A stretch of DNA of 64,000 nt from Gammaproteobacteria bacterium (GTDB taxonomy: Bacteria > Pseudomonadota > Gammaproteobacteria > Pseudomonadales > Azotimanducaceae): the NCBI GenBank assembly GCA_026706665.1, contig JAPOYI010000009.1, positions 1 through 64,000 on the forward strand, given 5' to 3'. The first letter of the stretch is position 1. The number at the start of each line of letters is the position of its first letter. Position numbers and translations under genes: made by a program. The notes under the pieces were generated by a model. That model was not told the origin of the DNA. It saw nothing but the letters and a program-made list of their open reading frames with translations, and ran no database searches. Positions 45,801 to 55,390 of this stretch are shown piece by piece.

Positions 45801-46416
45801 GGTCGAGGACAAGATCCAGGAGATCGTCGAGACCAACTTCGACCTTTACAAACGCATCACGGACGATCCGGACTTCGGCCAGGCCCTCAAGAACTTCCTC
45901 TTCGACGATTACATCCGCCGGCGCCGGCGAGCCGAGGAACTGCTAAAGCTCCAGGAATCGAAGACCTTGGAGTTCAAGTCGAGCCTGCGCTGGAACCTGA
46001 AAGAGGGTCGCAAGGACGACAGGCGCGTGACCCACGCAGCGCTAAAGACCATCGCCGCGTTCCTCAACACCGAGGGCGGCGACCTGCTGATCGGCGTGGA
46101 CGACGAACGCAACGTACTCGGCATCGGGCACGACCGCCTGGAGAGCGACGACAAGTTCATGCGCCACTTGGCGCAGGTTGTCCGTAACGGCCTCGGTGAC
46201 CGGGCCGGGACTTGTATCGATCCCAAGACGCAGATCGTCGATGGCAAGACCGTCTGCCTCGTGAGCTGTCAGCGAAGCCCTGAGCCTGTGTACTTGCGAT
46301 GGAAGGGATTGGATAAAGGAGAGAGCGGCGACTTCTTCGTTCGGAGCGGCCCGGGCACAGTATCGCTTAGCGACGAGGATACCGAGGAGTTCGTCAAGAC
46401 GAGATTCGCCAAGTGA
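42883..46416 (+). CDS. hsdR: Type I restriction subunit HsdR with C-terminal Schlafen AlbA domain
   Basis: 1177 aa from MTQEISERAFEEAI; an ATG 12 codons earlier is possible. Order: N-terminal nuclease with D164 and ELK at 178-180 (QSLDLALFLNGVPIFTAELK); SF2 translocase with Walker A SAGSGKS (331-337), DEAH (437-440), motif III FAFTATPK and motif VI-like QTLSRLNRTHPGK; helical C-terminal region. Residues about 1025-1177 are different: ESKTLEFKSSLRWNLKEGRK, AAFLNTEGGDLLIGVDDE and VRSGPGTVSLSDEDTEEFVKTR match the AlbA_2/Schlafen nucleic-acid-binding domain. That fusion is unusual compared with classical HsdR. It cleaves unmodified DNA after translocation. Confidence 0.93.
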   Translation: MTQEISERAFEEAIECALLRHGPDECPDDRLEVRESPPPFDSRHLPGGYLKRRPEDYDRRLCLIPTDIVDFLLATQPKEWERLRQHHGSELKSRFLARLSREVARRGALDVLRNGVRDSGCRFRLAYFRPASGLNEELQRLHAANLFAVVRQVRFSEHSEQSLDLALFLNGVPIFTAELKNPLNGQDVEDAIHQYRTDRDPREPLFNYGRCLAHFAVDPEQVFVTTALAGPKTRFLPFNQGRFGGAGNPPVPPTRTGYPTDYLWERVWARDSVLDLIRQFIHEVEEEDDRGRKTGSRFLIFPRYQQLDCVRQLVGHAREHGTGERYLIQHSAGSGKSFTIAWLAHQLSVLHDIEDRRVFDSVIVVTDRRVLDRQLQRTIRQFEQTLGVVENIDQTSRQLREALEAGRTIIVTTLQKFPVIAEQIGQLPGQRFAVIVDEAHSSQSGESTKSLKAVLAASSLEEAEQEESGAETPEEEIEDRVLEEIRSRGRLPNLSTFAFTATPKPRTLELFGRKRPDGKFEAFHLYSMRQAIEEGFILDVLASYTTYQTYWRLLKKVEDDPRYDKRKAEYLLKSFVDLHPHAIGEKIAICVEHFAAQVAAEIGRRAKAMIVTRSRLHAVRTKLALDRYLADEGHGWKALVAFSGTVTDGGQPYTESGMNSAGQDRVIGERQTATEFEKPEYRFLVVASKFQTGFDQPLLHTMYVDKKLGGVNAVQTLSRLNRTHPGKRGTMVLDFANEAEEIRKAFEPYYETTILSEGTDPNLLYEVQGRLLDFGVFAEHDVEAFARVYFNDKGTQDRLYAALEPARQRFAELNEDEGQDLRGQLSDYVRLYAFLSQVLTFADPDLEKLYVFARYLGRVLPASGGALPVEVQQSIDMESFRIQRTSRGRLDIERQARPLQPAGSKPGGGPAGEEIEALSRIIEALNERFGLDLGSEHRVTLEQIRSALDGDAGLDASARVNTRENVRLTFDPKVEDKIQEIVETNFDLYKRITDDPDFGQALKNFLFDDYIRRRRRAEELLKLQESKTLEFKSSLRWNLKEGRKDDRRVTHAALKTIAAFLNTEGGDLLIGVDDERNVLGIGHDRLESDDKFMRHLAQVVRNGLGDRAGTCIDPKTQIVDGKTVCLVSCQRSPEPVYLRWKGLDKGESGDFFVRSGPGTVSLSDEDTEEFVKTRFAK

Positions 46417-46549
46417 GTACGGATTGGGATTCAGAAAACAATTCCGTGCGATTGTGCAAGCGATAGAAGGACTGACCGATGCTCGTGAGATACGGGTCGC
46501 AGGTCGTGCAGAGTTAGTTTTAGTTGGTGCGATAAACCAGCCCATCTTC

Positions 46550-47218
46550 TCAGTACAACGCGCTGAATACGTCTTCTGGTACTGGCGCCGAAAAAGTTCC
46601 GTAGCCCGGCGCGAACACGCGGTGGCAGTGGAGCGCGAGGCGTGGATGGGACTGCTCCTTCGACGCCGGCGAGCCGTACAGATGATCGCCCGCCAGGGCA
46701 TGTCCTATCCAGGAGAGGTGGACGCGAACCTGGTGTGAACGGCCGGTAATTGGCTGTACGGCCACGAGGGTGCGCTTCTCCCCTCTCGCGATCGCGCGCA
46801 CCCGGGTCATGCTCGCATGACCGCCTTCGGCGTCGATCGTCCATCCATCCCGCGTCGGGCGTATTTCTTCACGTAGACCCGCTACACGATAGCGGCTCTT
46901 GCGTCCTTGCCTGAGGGGCAGGTCGATGGTCAGCGTACGCCCTGACGGCAGGTGCCCGCAGAGGACGGCGACATAGTGCTTGCGCACCGCGCGCGCATTG
47001 AAGGCGCGGCTCAGGTCTCGCTGGGCATGCCGATCAAGCGCGACCAGCAATATGCCGCTGGTGCCTTTGTCCAGCCGGTGCACGAGGCGCGGACGGGCGT
47101 ACGCGGCCTTGAGTTCCGGCAGCAGGCAGGGCGCGCCGGTGCGATCGTCAAGCACCGAGACCCCGCTCGGCTTGTTGAGGACCAGCAGGCTGCCGTCTTC
47201 GAAGAGGACGTCAAGCAT
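46550..47218 (-). CDS. RluA-family pseudouridine synthase
   Basis: 222 aa from MLDVLFEDGSLLVLNKPSG; it overlaps the preceding peptidase gene by 8 bases. The catalytic Asp is in RLVHRLDKGTSGILLVAL (HRLD). PITGRSHQVRVHLSWIGHALAGD is the family motif near the C-terminus. No S4 domain. It converts uridine to pseudouridine in rRNA or tRNA; the position is not predictable. Confidence 0.88.
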   Translation of the reverse strand: MLDVLFEDGSLLVLNKPSGVSVLDDRTGAPCLLPELKAAYARPRLVHRLDKGTSGILLVALDRHAQRDLSRAFNARAVRKHYVAVLCGHLPSGRTLTIDLPLRQGRKSRYRVAGLREEIRPTRDGWTIDAEGGHASMTRVRAIARGEKRTLVAVQPITGRSHQVRVHLSWIGHALAGDHLYGSPASKEQSHPRLALHCHRVFAPGYGTFSAPVPEDVFSALY

Positions 47219-48365
47219 CCGCCAGGGTGCGCGCGATGTGCAGCACCGCGCGGCAAATTGTCTCAGTCTTTTCGAGATCGACGGTATTCGGCCAACGGTC
47301 GTCCGGGTGGTGGAACCAGGGGTTCTTGCCCAGTAGCGAGACATAGCTCCCGCCCGCATCGAAGACATTCTGGGCTTCTCCGCCCGGGCGGACGTCGGTC
47401 GGCACGATGGTATCGGGCAAGATGCCGAAGGCCTCCAACGTTTCGAGGCCCATGGCGAACAGGTCCGGGGAGGCCTGGTACCGAACACCAGCAGCCAACC
47501 GCCTTCCGGCGTGGTGGCAGTCAGCGGCTGCGAAGTTGGCGCCCAGGTGGATCCAGGCGCAGGCTCCTTTCGCGAGTCTCGGGTGTCGAGCCATGTAGTA
47601 CTCAAGCCCGACATGGCCCAGCTCGTGACCCGTGTTCGCGGTGAAGAGCACATCGCAACGGCCCGGCTTGTTCGCGAAGTGCCGGATACACGCGAGCCAA
47701 ACGGCGATTCCACCGCCGCGCTCTGCGGTGGACGTCCACCAGGAGCTACGCGGTGTCATGATAACGAGTGGCGGCGCTTGGGGATTTCGACCCGGAATGC
47801 GCGTCAGCACGTTACAGGCTTCGGTGTCCTCGATCGTAGCGTGGGCGACAAGACGAGCGACCGCGCCGGCCTCGGCAGCGGCATCGAGCCACTCGACTTC
47901 ATCCGTCGCAACCTGCAGTACCGGCGGTCCGAACGGTCTCCCGTACGCCGGCGCGTTCAGCAGCGTGAACCCCGGAACGCCTTCCGGCGGCTCCGATCCC
48001 GCGACTACCGCGCGATAGGTGCTGTTTCGCGCTGTCGACAACGCCGTCGAGGTTCCCCCGGGACTGGAGGTCGTGACGGCGATCCCTTGACCGGCACCGC
48101 CGAGGCGTGTCAGCGGGCAGGTCACGCCCGCTTCGTCCGTCAGGCCACCATCAAACAGCGGCACGCCCTCGGCCCGGCGACCATCGACTTCCACCGCGCA
48201 TTCGCCCAGCACCCGGCGACGAAAGGGAAACATGTCGAGGCGCGGTTCCACACCCGCAGCGCGAACGGTGTCCGCGAGCCAGTGGGCTGTCGCCAGATCG
48301 CCCGCGGTTCCCGCGCGGTGCTCAGCAATGGCGTCCCAGCCTTCGATGTCGGCGGCGACGTGCAC
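47211..48365 (-). CDS. M28-like metallopeptidase
   Basis: 384 aa, no signal peptide. A protease-associated-type middle (PPVLQVATDEVEWLDAAAEAG) sits within a zinc peptidase fold: LVIMTPRSSWWTSTAERGGGIAVWLA, CDVLFTANTGHELGHVGLEYYMARHP, and HHPDDRWPNTVDLE near the end. These approximate the M28 metal-binding regions, but the usual E-E pair is changed to HEL, so activity is uncertain. It begins 50 bases after katG beyond a terminator and is coupled to the pseudouridine synthase gene. Confidence 0.7.
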   Translation of the reverse strand: MHVAADIEGWDAIAEHRAGTAGDLATAHWLADTVRAAGVEPRLDMFPFRRRVLGECAVEVDGRRAEGVPLFDGGLTDEAGVTCPLTRLGGAGQGIAVTTSSPGGTSTALSTARNSTYRAVVAGSEPPEGVPGFTLLNAPAYGRPFGPPVLQVATDEVEWLDAAAEAGAVARLVAHATIEDTEACNVLTRIPGRNPQAPPLVIMTPRSSWWTSTAERGGGIAVWLACIRHFANKPGRCDVLFTANTGHELGHVGLEYYMARHPRLAKGACAWIHLGANFAAADCHHAGRRLAAGVRYQASPDLFAMGLETLEAFGILPDTIVPTDVRPGGEAQNVFDAGGSYVSLLGKNPWFHHPDDRWPNTVDLEKTETICRAVLHIARTLADA

Positions 48366-48371
48366 GGAGCG

Positions 48372-48403
48372 AAAAGGTCCTCGAAGTTAGCCTTTCGAGG
48401 ACC
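48372..48403 (-). terminator. Rho-independent terminator after katG
   Basis: A perfect 10-bp stem GGTCCTCGAA/TTCGAGGACC with an 8-base loop, followed on the minus strand by TTTT. It lies 13 bases past the katG stop and just before the peptidase start. Confidence 0.85.
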
Positions 48404-48415
48404 CTTCCCCTGACA

Positions 48416-50692
<2,277 letters not shown>

Positions 50693-50730
50693 TTAGTGCG
50701 AGCCTAGAATCTGGCTACCTTCGCGTACAA

Positions 50731-50755
50731 CGATTATTATTGGATATATCAATCG
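50731..50755. promoter_or_regulatory. Candidate OxyR-binding region between katG and oxyR
   Basis: An AT-rich imperfect dyad (CGATT...TTG-GATATATC-AA...AATCG) in the 165-base divergent spacer, immediately upstream of oxyR. It does not match the E. coli ATAG-N7-CTAT pattern exactly, so the assignment rests on position and symmetry. Confidence 0.4.
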
Positions 50756-50773
50756 TATTTTGCGAATGCCGCG

Positions 50774-51679
50774 ATGAAACGCCTGCCCACGATGAAGCAG
50801 CTCCAGTACCTGGTAGCCCTGGCGGACACGCAGCACTTCGGCCGCGCAGCGCAAAGGTGCTACATCACCCAGTCGACGCTCAGCGCCGGCATCCGCGATC
50901 TCGAATCCGTGCTCGGCATCCCGATCGCCGAGCGATCGAACCGGCATGTGCTGATCACGCGCGTCGGCATGCAGATCGCCGAACGGGCACGTGCACTCCT
51001 GCGGGACGCCGAAGAGGTCATGGAAGTGGCCAGGGCCGGACGTTCTCCGATGACGGGAGAGATGCGGCTCGGCGTGATCCCGACGATCGGCCCGTTTCTC
51101 CTGCCACAGGTCCTGCCCGTGCTGCGGGACCGGTTCCCGGAGTTGACGATCTACCTCAGGGAAGAGCAGACCGCTCCCCTGCTCGCCAGGCTCGAAGAGG
51201 GAGAACTGGACGCCGCGCTGATCGCGCTTCCCTACGAGACGGATGACTTCAGCGTCGACGTCATCCTCAGGGACGAGTTCCTGTTCGCCTGCCATCGCAC
51301 TCACGCCCTCGCGAACGTCGACGAGGTCTCCCTTGACGCGCTTGCAGACGAACAGCTCATGCTCCTGGCGGAAGGCCACTGCCTTCGTGGACACACCCTC
51401 GATGCCTGCCGCGTGGGCGACACCAAGGCGCGGGCGCAGTTCGAGGCGAGCAGCCTCTATACCCTGGTGCAGATGGTCGCCGCGGGCATCGGCGTGACCC
51501 TCATACCGCGGCTCGCGGTGGACGCCAACGTCATCCAGGGAACAGGGATATCGCTCTCAAGGCTTGCAGCCCCCGCTTCGCGCGACATCGGGCTGGCATG
51601 GCGCCCGACATCGCTCCGAACCGACGATTTCCGGCTGCTGGCGAAGACGCTGAGGGAACTGCCGTCCCTGGCATCGTGA
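50774..51679 (+). CDS. oxyR: LysR-family peroxide sensor OxyR
   Basis: 301 aa. N-terminal winged helix (MKQLQYLVALADTQHFGRAA, TQSTLSAGIRDLES). The regulatory domain carries the redox cysteines C203 and C212 in EGHCLRGHTLDAC, nine residues apart as in known OxyR. Disulfide formation by H2O2 switches it to an activator. The divergent katG is the obvious target. Confidence 0.95.
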   Translation: MKRLPTMKQLQYLVALADTQHFGRAAQRCYITQSTLSAGIRDLESVLGIPIAERSNRHVLITRVGMQIAERARALLRDAEEVMEVARAGRSPMTGEMRLGVIPTIGPFLLPQVLPVLRDRFPELTIYLREEQTAPLLARLEEGELDAALIALPYETDDFSVDVILRDEFLFACHRTHALANVDEVSLDALADEQLMLLAEGHCLRGHTLDACRVGDTKARAQFEASSLYTLVQMVAAGIGVTLIPRLAVDANVIQGTGISLSRLAAPASRDIGLAWRPTSLRTDDFRLLAKTLRELPSLAS

Positions 51680-51725
51680 ACGGACCGTACTCACACATCC
51701 CCTTCGACCATCGCCAAGACTGATC

Positions 51726-52481
51726 ATGCCGCCGGATCGAGTCACCACGCTGTTCTACGAACTGTTCAGCGGACTGCCCCGGCAGGGACCGGGGAGCGCA
51801 GCGAGCACGCGCCGCGCCCTCGGCTTCGTGCCGGACGTCGGCCCCGGGACCCGCGTACTCGATATCGGCTGCGGGACCGGCGCCCAGACTTTGGTCCTTG
51901 CGGACAGTTCGCCGTGCCGCATCATCGCCGTCGACAACCACCGACCGTTCGTCGATACGCTGAACCAAAGCGCCCGTGAACTGGGGATCGAAGACAGGCT
52001 GGAAGCCCGCGAGGCAGACATGCGCCGGCTCGACTTCGCCGACGGTTCCTTCGAACTGATCTGGTGCGAAGGCGCCATCTACAACATGGGTGTCGAAGCC
52101 GCCTTGCGCGACTGGCGTCGCCTGCTGCGGCGCAACGGACACCTCGCGTTTACGGAGGTGTGTTGGCGGAAGCCCAAACCGCCCGCCCCGTGCAAAGCGT
52201 TCTGGAACCGGGAGTACCCCGCCATCCGCGACACCCCGGCACTCCTGAAAGCAATCGGGGAATGCGGATACGATACGGTCGCGCACTTTCCGCTCCCCGC
52301 GTCGGCATGGCGGGACGAGTACTACCGGCCGCTACAGGACAACGTGACCGCATTTCGGAAGCGCCACCATGATGCGCCGGACGCGCAGGAACTGGCGGAA
52401 CAGTGCCAGGAGGAAATAGACACCTGGCATGCCTATTCGCAGTTCTACGGCTACGAGTTCTTCCTGCTCCGAGCCCCCTGA
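51726..52481 (+). CDS. Class I SAM-dependent methyltransferase
   Basis: 251 aa. Motif I VLDIGCGTGAQTLVLA (about residues 44-59), motif II RIIAVDNH, motif post-II LEAREADMRRLDFADGSFELIWCEGAIYNMG, and FTEVCWRKPKPP later. Small-molecule methyltransferase; the substrate is unknown. It follows oxyR by 46 bases on the same strand and may be co-transcribed. Confidence 0.85.
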   Translation: MPPDRVTTLFYELFSGLPRQGPGSAASTRRALGFVPDVGPGTRVLDIGCGTGAQTLVLADSSPCRIIAVDNHRPFVDTLNQSARELGIEDRLEAREADMRRLDFADGSFELIWCEGAIYNMGVEAALRDWRRLLRRNGHLAFTEVCWRKPKPPAPCKAFWNREYPAIRDTPALLKAIGECGYDTVAHFPLPASAWRDEYYRPLQDNVTAFRKRHHDAPDAQELAEQCQEEIDTWHAYSQFYGYEFFLLRAP

Positions 52482-52494
52482 TCCCAAGGGCAAG

Positions 52495-53028
52495 CTAGAG
52501 CTTCGAGCCCTGCAACCGGCTGCCCAGCCACCGGTCCGCGGACAGCTTGCCGCCACCCGAGAAGGCGAGCGGAATGAACATGACCAGGAAAATCACGGGC
52601 AGCTTGTAGTTGCCGGTGCAGACGCCATCCTCGCACTGCCTGGAGATACGGTAGCCGTCGAGGAGATCGGAGATCGAACCGAAGCCATCGGTCGGCAGGT
52701 GCGCCGCATGGATGGCGACCAGCGTCACGACGATCAGGCACATGGATACGTACCGGGTCGCGAAGCCGACGATCAGGAGCACGGCTCCGGCGATCTCAAA
52801 CCACGTCGCGAGGAACCAGTTCGCATCCGCCGACAGCAGCGAGAACGGGAACGGGAAATCGATCCGCGCAAACCAGTTCGTGCCGCCAAGTTTCGCCAAC
52901 CCGCTATCCAGGTACTCGTAACCGAGCAGAAGCCGCAGCATGAGCAGGGAAACGTACCCGCCGGCAACGTTGAGCCAGGTTCTCACCCGCCCCTCGATGT
53001 TGAGGATCGACCGTATCGGTGATTCCAT
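52495..53028 (-). CDS. DoxX-family membrane protein
   Basis: 177 aa with four or five hydrophobic helices. DoxX features: LLMLRLLLGYEYLDSGLAKLGG, WFEIAGAVLLIVGFATRYVSM, and FLVMFIPLAFSGGGKLSADRWL. Two Cys in RQCEDGVCTGN form a loop between helices. Function is not established for most members; some are quinone-linked subunits. It converges on the methyltransferase gene with 13 bases between stops. Confidence 0.85.
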   Translation of the reverse strand: MESPIRSILNIEGRVRTWLNVAGGYVSLLMLRLLLGYEYLDSGLAKLGGTNWFARIDFPFPFSLLSADANWFLATWFEIAGAVLLIVGFATRYVSMCLIVVTLVAIHAAHLPTDGFGSISDLLDGYRISRQCEDGVCTGNYKLPVIFLVMFIPLAFSGGGKLSADRWLGSRLQGSKL

Positions 53029-53055
53029 CCTGTCCTCCGCTCAAGTCGCCTCAGG

Positions 53056-53943
53056 TTGCCCAAATTGTCGTTCGTTGTCGATGACGCTGCCCGCGCCTGC
53101 TTTGACGCACTCGATCCCGCAATTCCGCAGGACTGGCGGACATTGGCGGCGAACATTGCCTTTCGCTGGCGCTCCGATCCGCCCGGGCGTGTCGGCCTGG
53201 CCGGCGGCCAGGGCGCGGGTAAATCCACGCTCTCCCGGGCGATCGTCGAGGCCGGTCGGCATTTCGGGCTTCGCGTCGTCTCCCTCTCCATCGACGACTT
53301 CTACCTGACCCGGTCCGAACGCGAAGCGCTGGCGGACCGCGTACATCCCCTGCTGGCAACGCGCGGACCGCCAGGTACCCACGATGTTTCGCTCTGCGAG
53401 TCTGTCATGGATGCGCTTGACGCCGAGGGCGTCGTAACGGTTCCCGTCTTCGACAAGGGATTGGACAACCGCGCGCCGGAAACGCTCAACGTGAAGGCAC
53501 CGGCGGACGTCGTCCTGCTCGAGGGCTGGTGCGTCGGCGCCCGGCCGGAGCCGGCGGTCAGGCTCGATCAGCCGATAAACGCCCTCGAGGCCGAATCGGA
53601 TTCCCAGGGCTTTTGGCGACGTCACATCAACCAGGCCCTGGCGACGGACTACGCCCGGCTGTTCGGAAAGCTGGATTGCCTGATCTTCCTTCGCGTGCCG
53701 AACCTCGACGCGGTCGTGCGATGGCGGCTCCAGCAGGAAAGCGAACGACCGCCCGACCTCCGCCTCGACGAAGCGGAGGTCGCGCATTTCGTCGCCCACT
53801 ATGAACGGCTGACGCGATGGATGCTGGAAGATCTACCTGATCGGGCCGACGTGATTGTCGAACTCGACGAGGGACATCAGGTGGCTGGGTGTACGCTGGT
53901 GGATCACCGGGATCCACCCACCAGCCCGCCAGGAAAAGCCTGA
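53056..53943 (+). CDS. Glycerate-3-kinase-like P-loop kinase
   Basis: 295 aa from a TTG start. Walker A GGQGAGKST (50-58), SIDDFYLTRSEREALADRVHPLLATRGPPGTHDV with the conserved DDFY and GPPGTHD motifs, VFDKGLDNRAP, and VVLLEGWCVGARP. These match the plant/YggC D-glycerate 3-kinase group, which phosphorylates glycerate in photorespiration or serine catabolism. The ATP-kinase activity is secure; the substrate is by family. Confidence 0.85.
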   Translation: MPKLSFVVDDAARACFDALDPAIPQDWRTLAANIAFRWRSDPPGRVGLAGGQGAGKSTLSRAIVEAGRHFGLRVVSLSIDDFYLTRSEREALADRVHPLLATRGPPGTHDVSLCESVMDALDAEGVVTVPVFDKGLDNRAPETLNVKAPADVVLLEGWCVGARPEPAVRLDQPINALEAESDSQGFWRRHINQALATDYARLFGKLDCLIFLRVPNLDAVVRWRLQQESERPPDLRLDEAEVAHFVAHYERLTRWMLEDLPDRADVIVELDEGHQVAGCTLVDHRDPPTSPPGKA

Positions 53944-54063
53944 TGCAGTCCCTCCGGTTCGCCAGATCTGCCTTGGTACAGCGCACCGTCAGCTCGTTCA
54001 GGAACGATTCAGGGGCCGTGTTCTAGTCTCTCCTCATCGAATCCAATCGCCGAGGGATTGACA

Positions 54064-54588
54064 ATGCAATTTCGCCGTTTGATCCAACCAGCAGCGCTGG
54101 CAACCGCAACGATCCTCGCCGCTGGCGTCCAGGCGTCCAGCCACTACGAGACCGCCCCAGTCACCAGCGTGATTCCCGTGTACGAGAAGGTGCGCTACGC
54201 CGTGCCCGTCGACGACTGCCGGGCCGAAACCGTTCGTCTCCCGCAGTATGGAGCGCCCGGGACCGCCCCGATTGTCGGGGCCATTCTTGGCGGCGCCGTC
54301 GGCAACGCGGTCGGTCACAAGAAAAGAAACAAGCAGGTAGGCGCCGTGCTCGGGGCCGTGCTCGGCGCGAGCATCGCAAACGACATCGCCAGGGGTTCGC
54401 CCGACCGGTCGCGTGTTCGACACGGTACGCGGCGCGTCTGCGACACGTTCACCGAGTACCGCGACGAAGACAGGCTGGTCGGATACGACGTGACCTACGA
54501 ATATGCCGGCCGCGCCTATAGCACGCGGATGAAGCGGCATCCCGGAGATGCGATCCGGATTCGGGTGACACCCATCGAACGTTATTGA
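54064..54588 (+). CDS. Glycine-zipper 2TM-domain outer-membrane protein
   Basis: 174 aa from the ATG at 54064 (a TTG two codons earlier is open). Signal peptide ALATATILAAGVQASS. The glycine-zipper hairpin APIVGAILGGAVGNAVGHKKRNKQVGAVLGAVLGASIAND (about residues 68-110) is followed by a basic segment and a short beta domain. It lacks a lipobox Cys. Similar to Rickettsia 17-kDa/SlyB-type proteins that sit in the envelope. A PhoP/PhoQ-like pair follows, and SlyB in enterics is PhoP-controlled, which makes a link possible. Confidence 0.75.
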   Translation: MQFRRLIQPAALATATILAAGVQASSHYETAPVTSVIPVYEKVRYAVPVDDCRAETVRLPQYGAPGTAPIVGAILGGAVGNAVGHKKRNKQVGAVLGAVLGASIANDIARGSPDRSRVRHGTRRVCDTFTEYRDEDRLVGYDVTYEYAGRAYSTRMKRHPGDAIRIRVTPIERY

Positions 54589-54601
54589 CGCCCTACCGGC
54601 A

Positions 54602-54651
54602 CGCGCCAAATTTCAGTGCCAATCCTCCCCATCTGTGCGAAATTTGGCGCG
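54602..54651. promoter_or_regulatory. 13-bp perfect inverted repeat upstream of the response-regulator gene
   Basis: CGCGCCAAATTTC and its exact complement GAAATTTGGCGCG, separated by 24 bases. It lies between the glycine-zipper stop (54588) and the response-regulator start (54692). No T-run follows, so it is not a typical terminator. It could be an operator pair or a leader hairpin. Confidence 0.55.
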
Positions 54652-54691
54652 ATGTCGGTAGCGGCGGATTCACCGCAGGCACGAGAAAGAG

Positions 54692-55360
54692 ATGCGCGTT
54701 CTATTGGTCGAGGACGAAATGCTCCTGCGCGCGCAGGTCGACAAGTACCTGCGGGACGCGGGATTTATCGTCGATCTGGCGTCCAATGGCGAGAAGGGGC
54801 TCTACTTCGGCCTGGAGTTCGACTACGACGTCGCGGTCATCGACCTGGGCCTGCCCAAGATGCACGGCATCGACCTGATCGCGGAGCTTCGCAAACAGGG
54901 CCGCGCGTTTCCCATACTTATTCTGACCGCCCGCCGCGACTGGCAGGACAAGGTGACCGGACTTGAGGCGGGCGCTGACGACTACCTGACCAAGCCTTTC
55001 CACCTGGAAGAACTCAAGGCGCGCCTCGACGCGCTGATCAGGCGGGCCGCGGGCTATGCCTCGCCCGTCGTCGAAAAAGGTCCGCTCCGCCTCGACCTCG
55101 GTGCGAAAGAAGCGCGGCTGAACGGTGATGCGCTGGAGCTGACGGCATTCGAATACCGGGTCCTTGAGTACCTGGTCATGAATCCGGCCCGCGTGATCTC
55201 GAAGACCGAACTGACGGAACACCTCTACGAACAGGACTTCGATCGGGACAGCAACGTCATCGAAGTGTTCATCGGACGCTTGCGCCGCAAGATCGATCCC
55301 GACGGATCGCTGAAACCGATTCGAACGATTCGGGGTGCGGGCTACCGATTCTCCCTCTAG
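54692..55360 (+). CDS. OmpR/PhoP-family response regulator
   Basis: 222 aa. Receiver domain: VLLVEDEMLLR with the acidic pair, phospho-Asp in AVIDLGLPKMHG (about Asp 51), ILTARRDWQDKV and DDYLTKPF with the conserved Lys. C-terminal winged helix (LELTAFEYRVLEYLVMNPARVISKTELTEHLY, VEVFIGRLRRKI). Closest in style to PhoP. The histidine kinase follows after 30 bases. Confidence 0.92.
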   Translation: MRVLLVEDEMLLRAQVDKYLRDAGFIVDLASNGEKGLYFGLEFDYDVAVIDLGLPKMHGIDLIAELRKQGRAFPILILTARRDWQDKVTGLEAGADDYLTKPFHLEELKARLDALIRRAAGYASPVVEKGPLRLDLGAKEARLNGDALELTAFEYRVLEYLVMNPARVISKTELTEHLYEQDFDRDSNVIEVFIGRLRRKIDPDGSLKPIRTIRGAGYRFSL

Positions 55361-55390
55361 TGCTGACTTCCCGGTTCCCGCCCACGCCGC

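Noticed and set aside
54602-54651. Rho-independent terminator for the glycine-zipper gene
   Set aside because: There is no T-run on either side and the loop is 24 bases.
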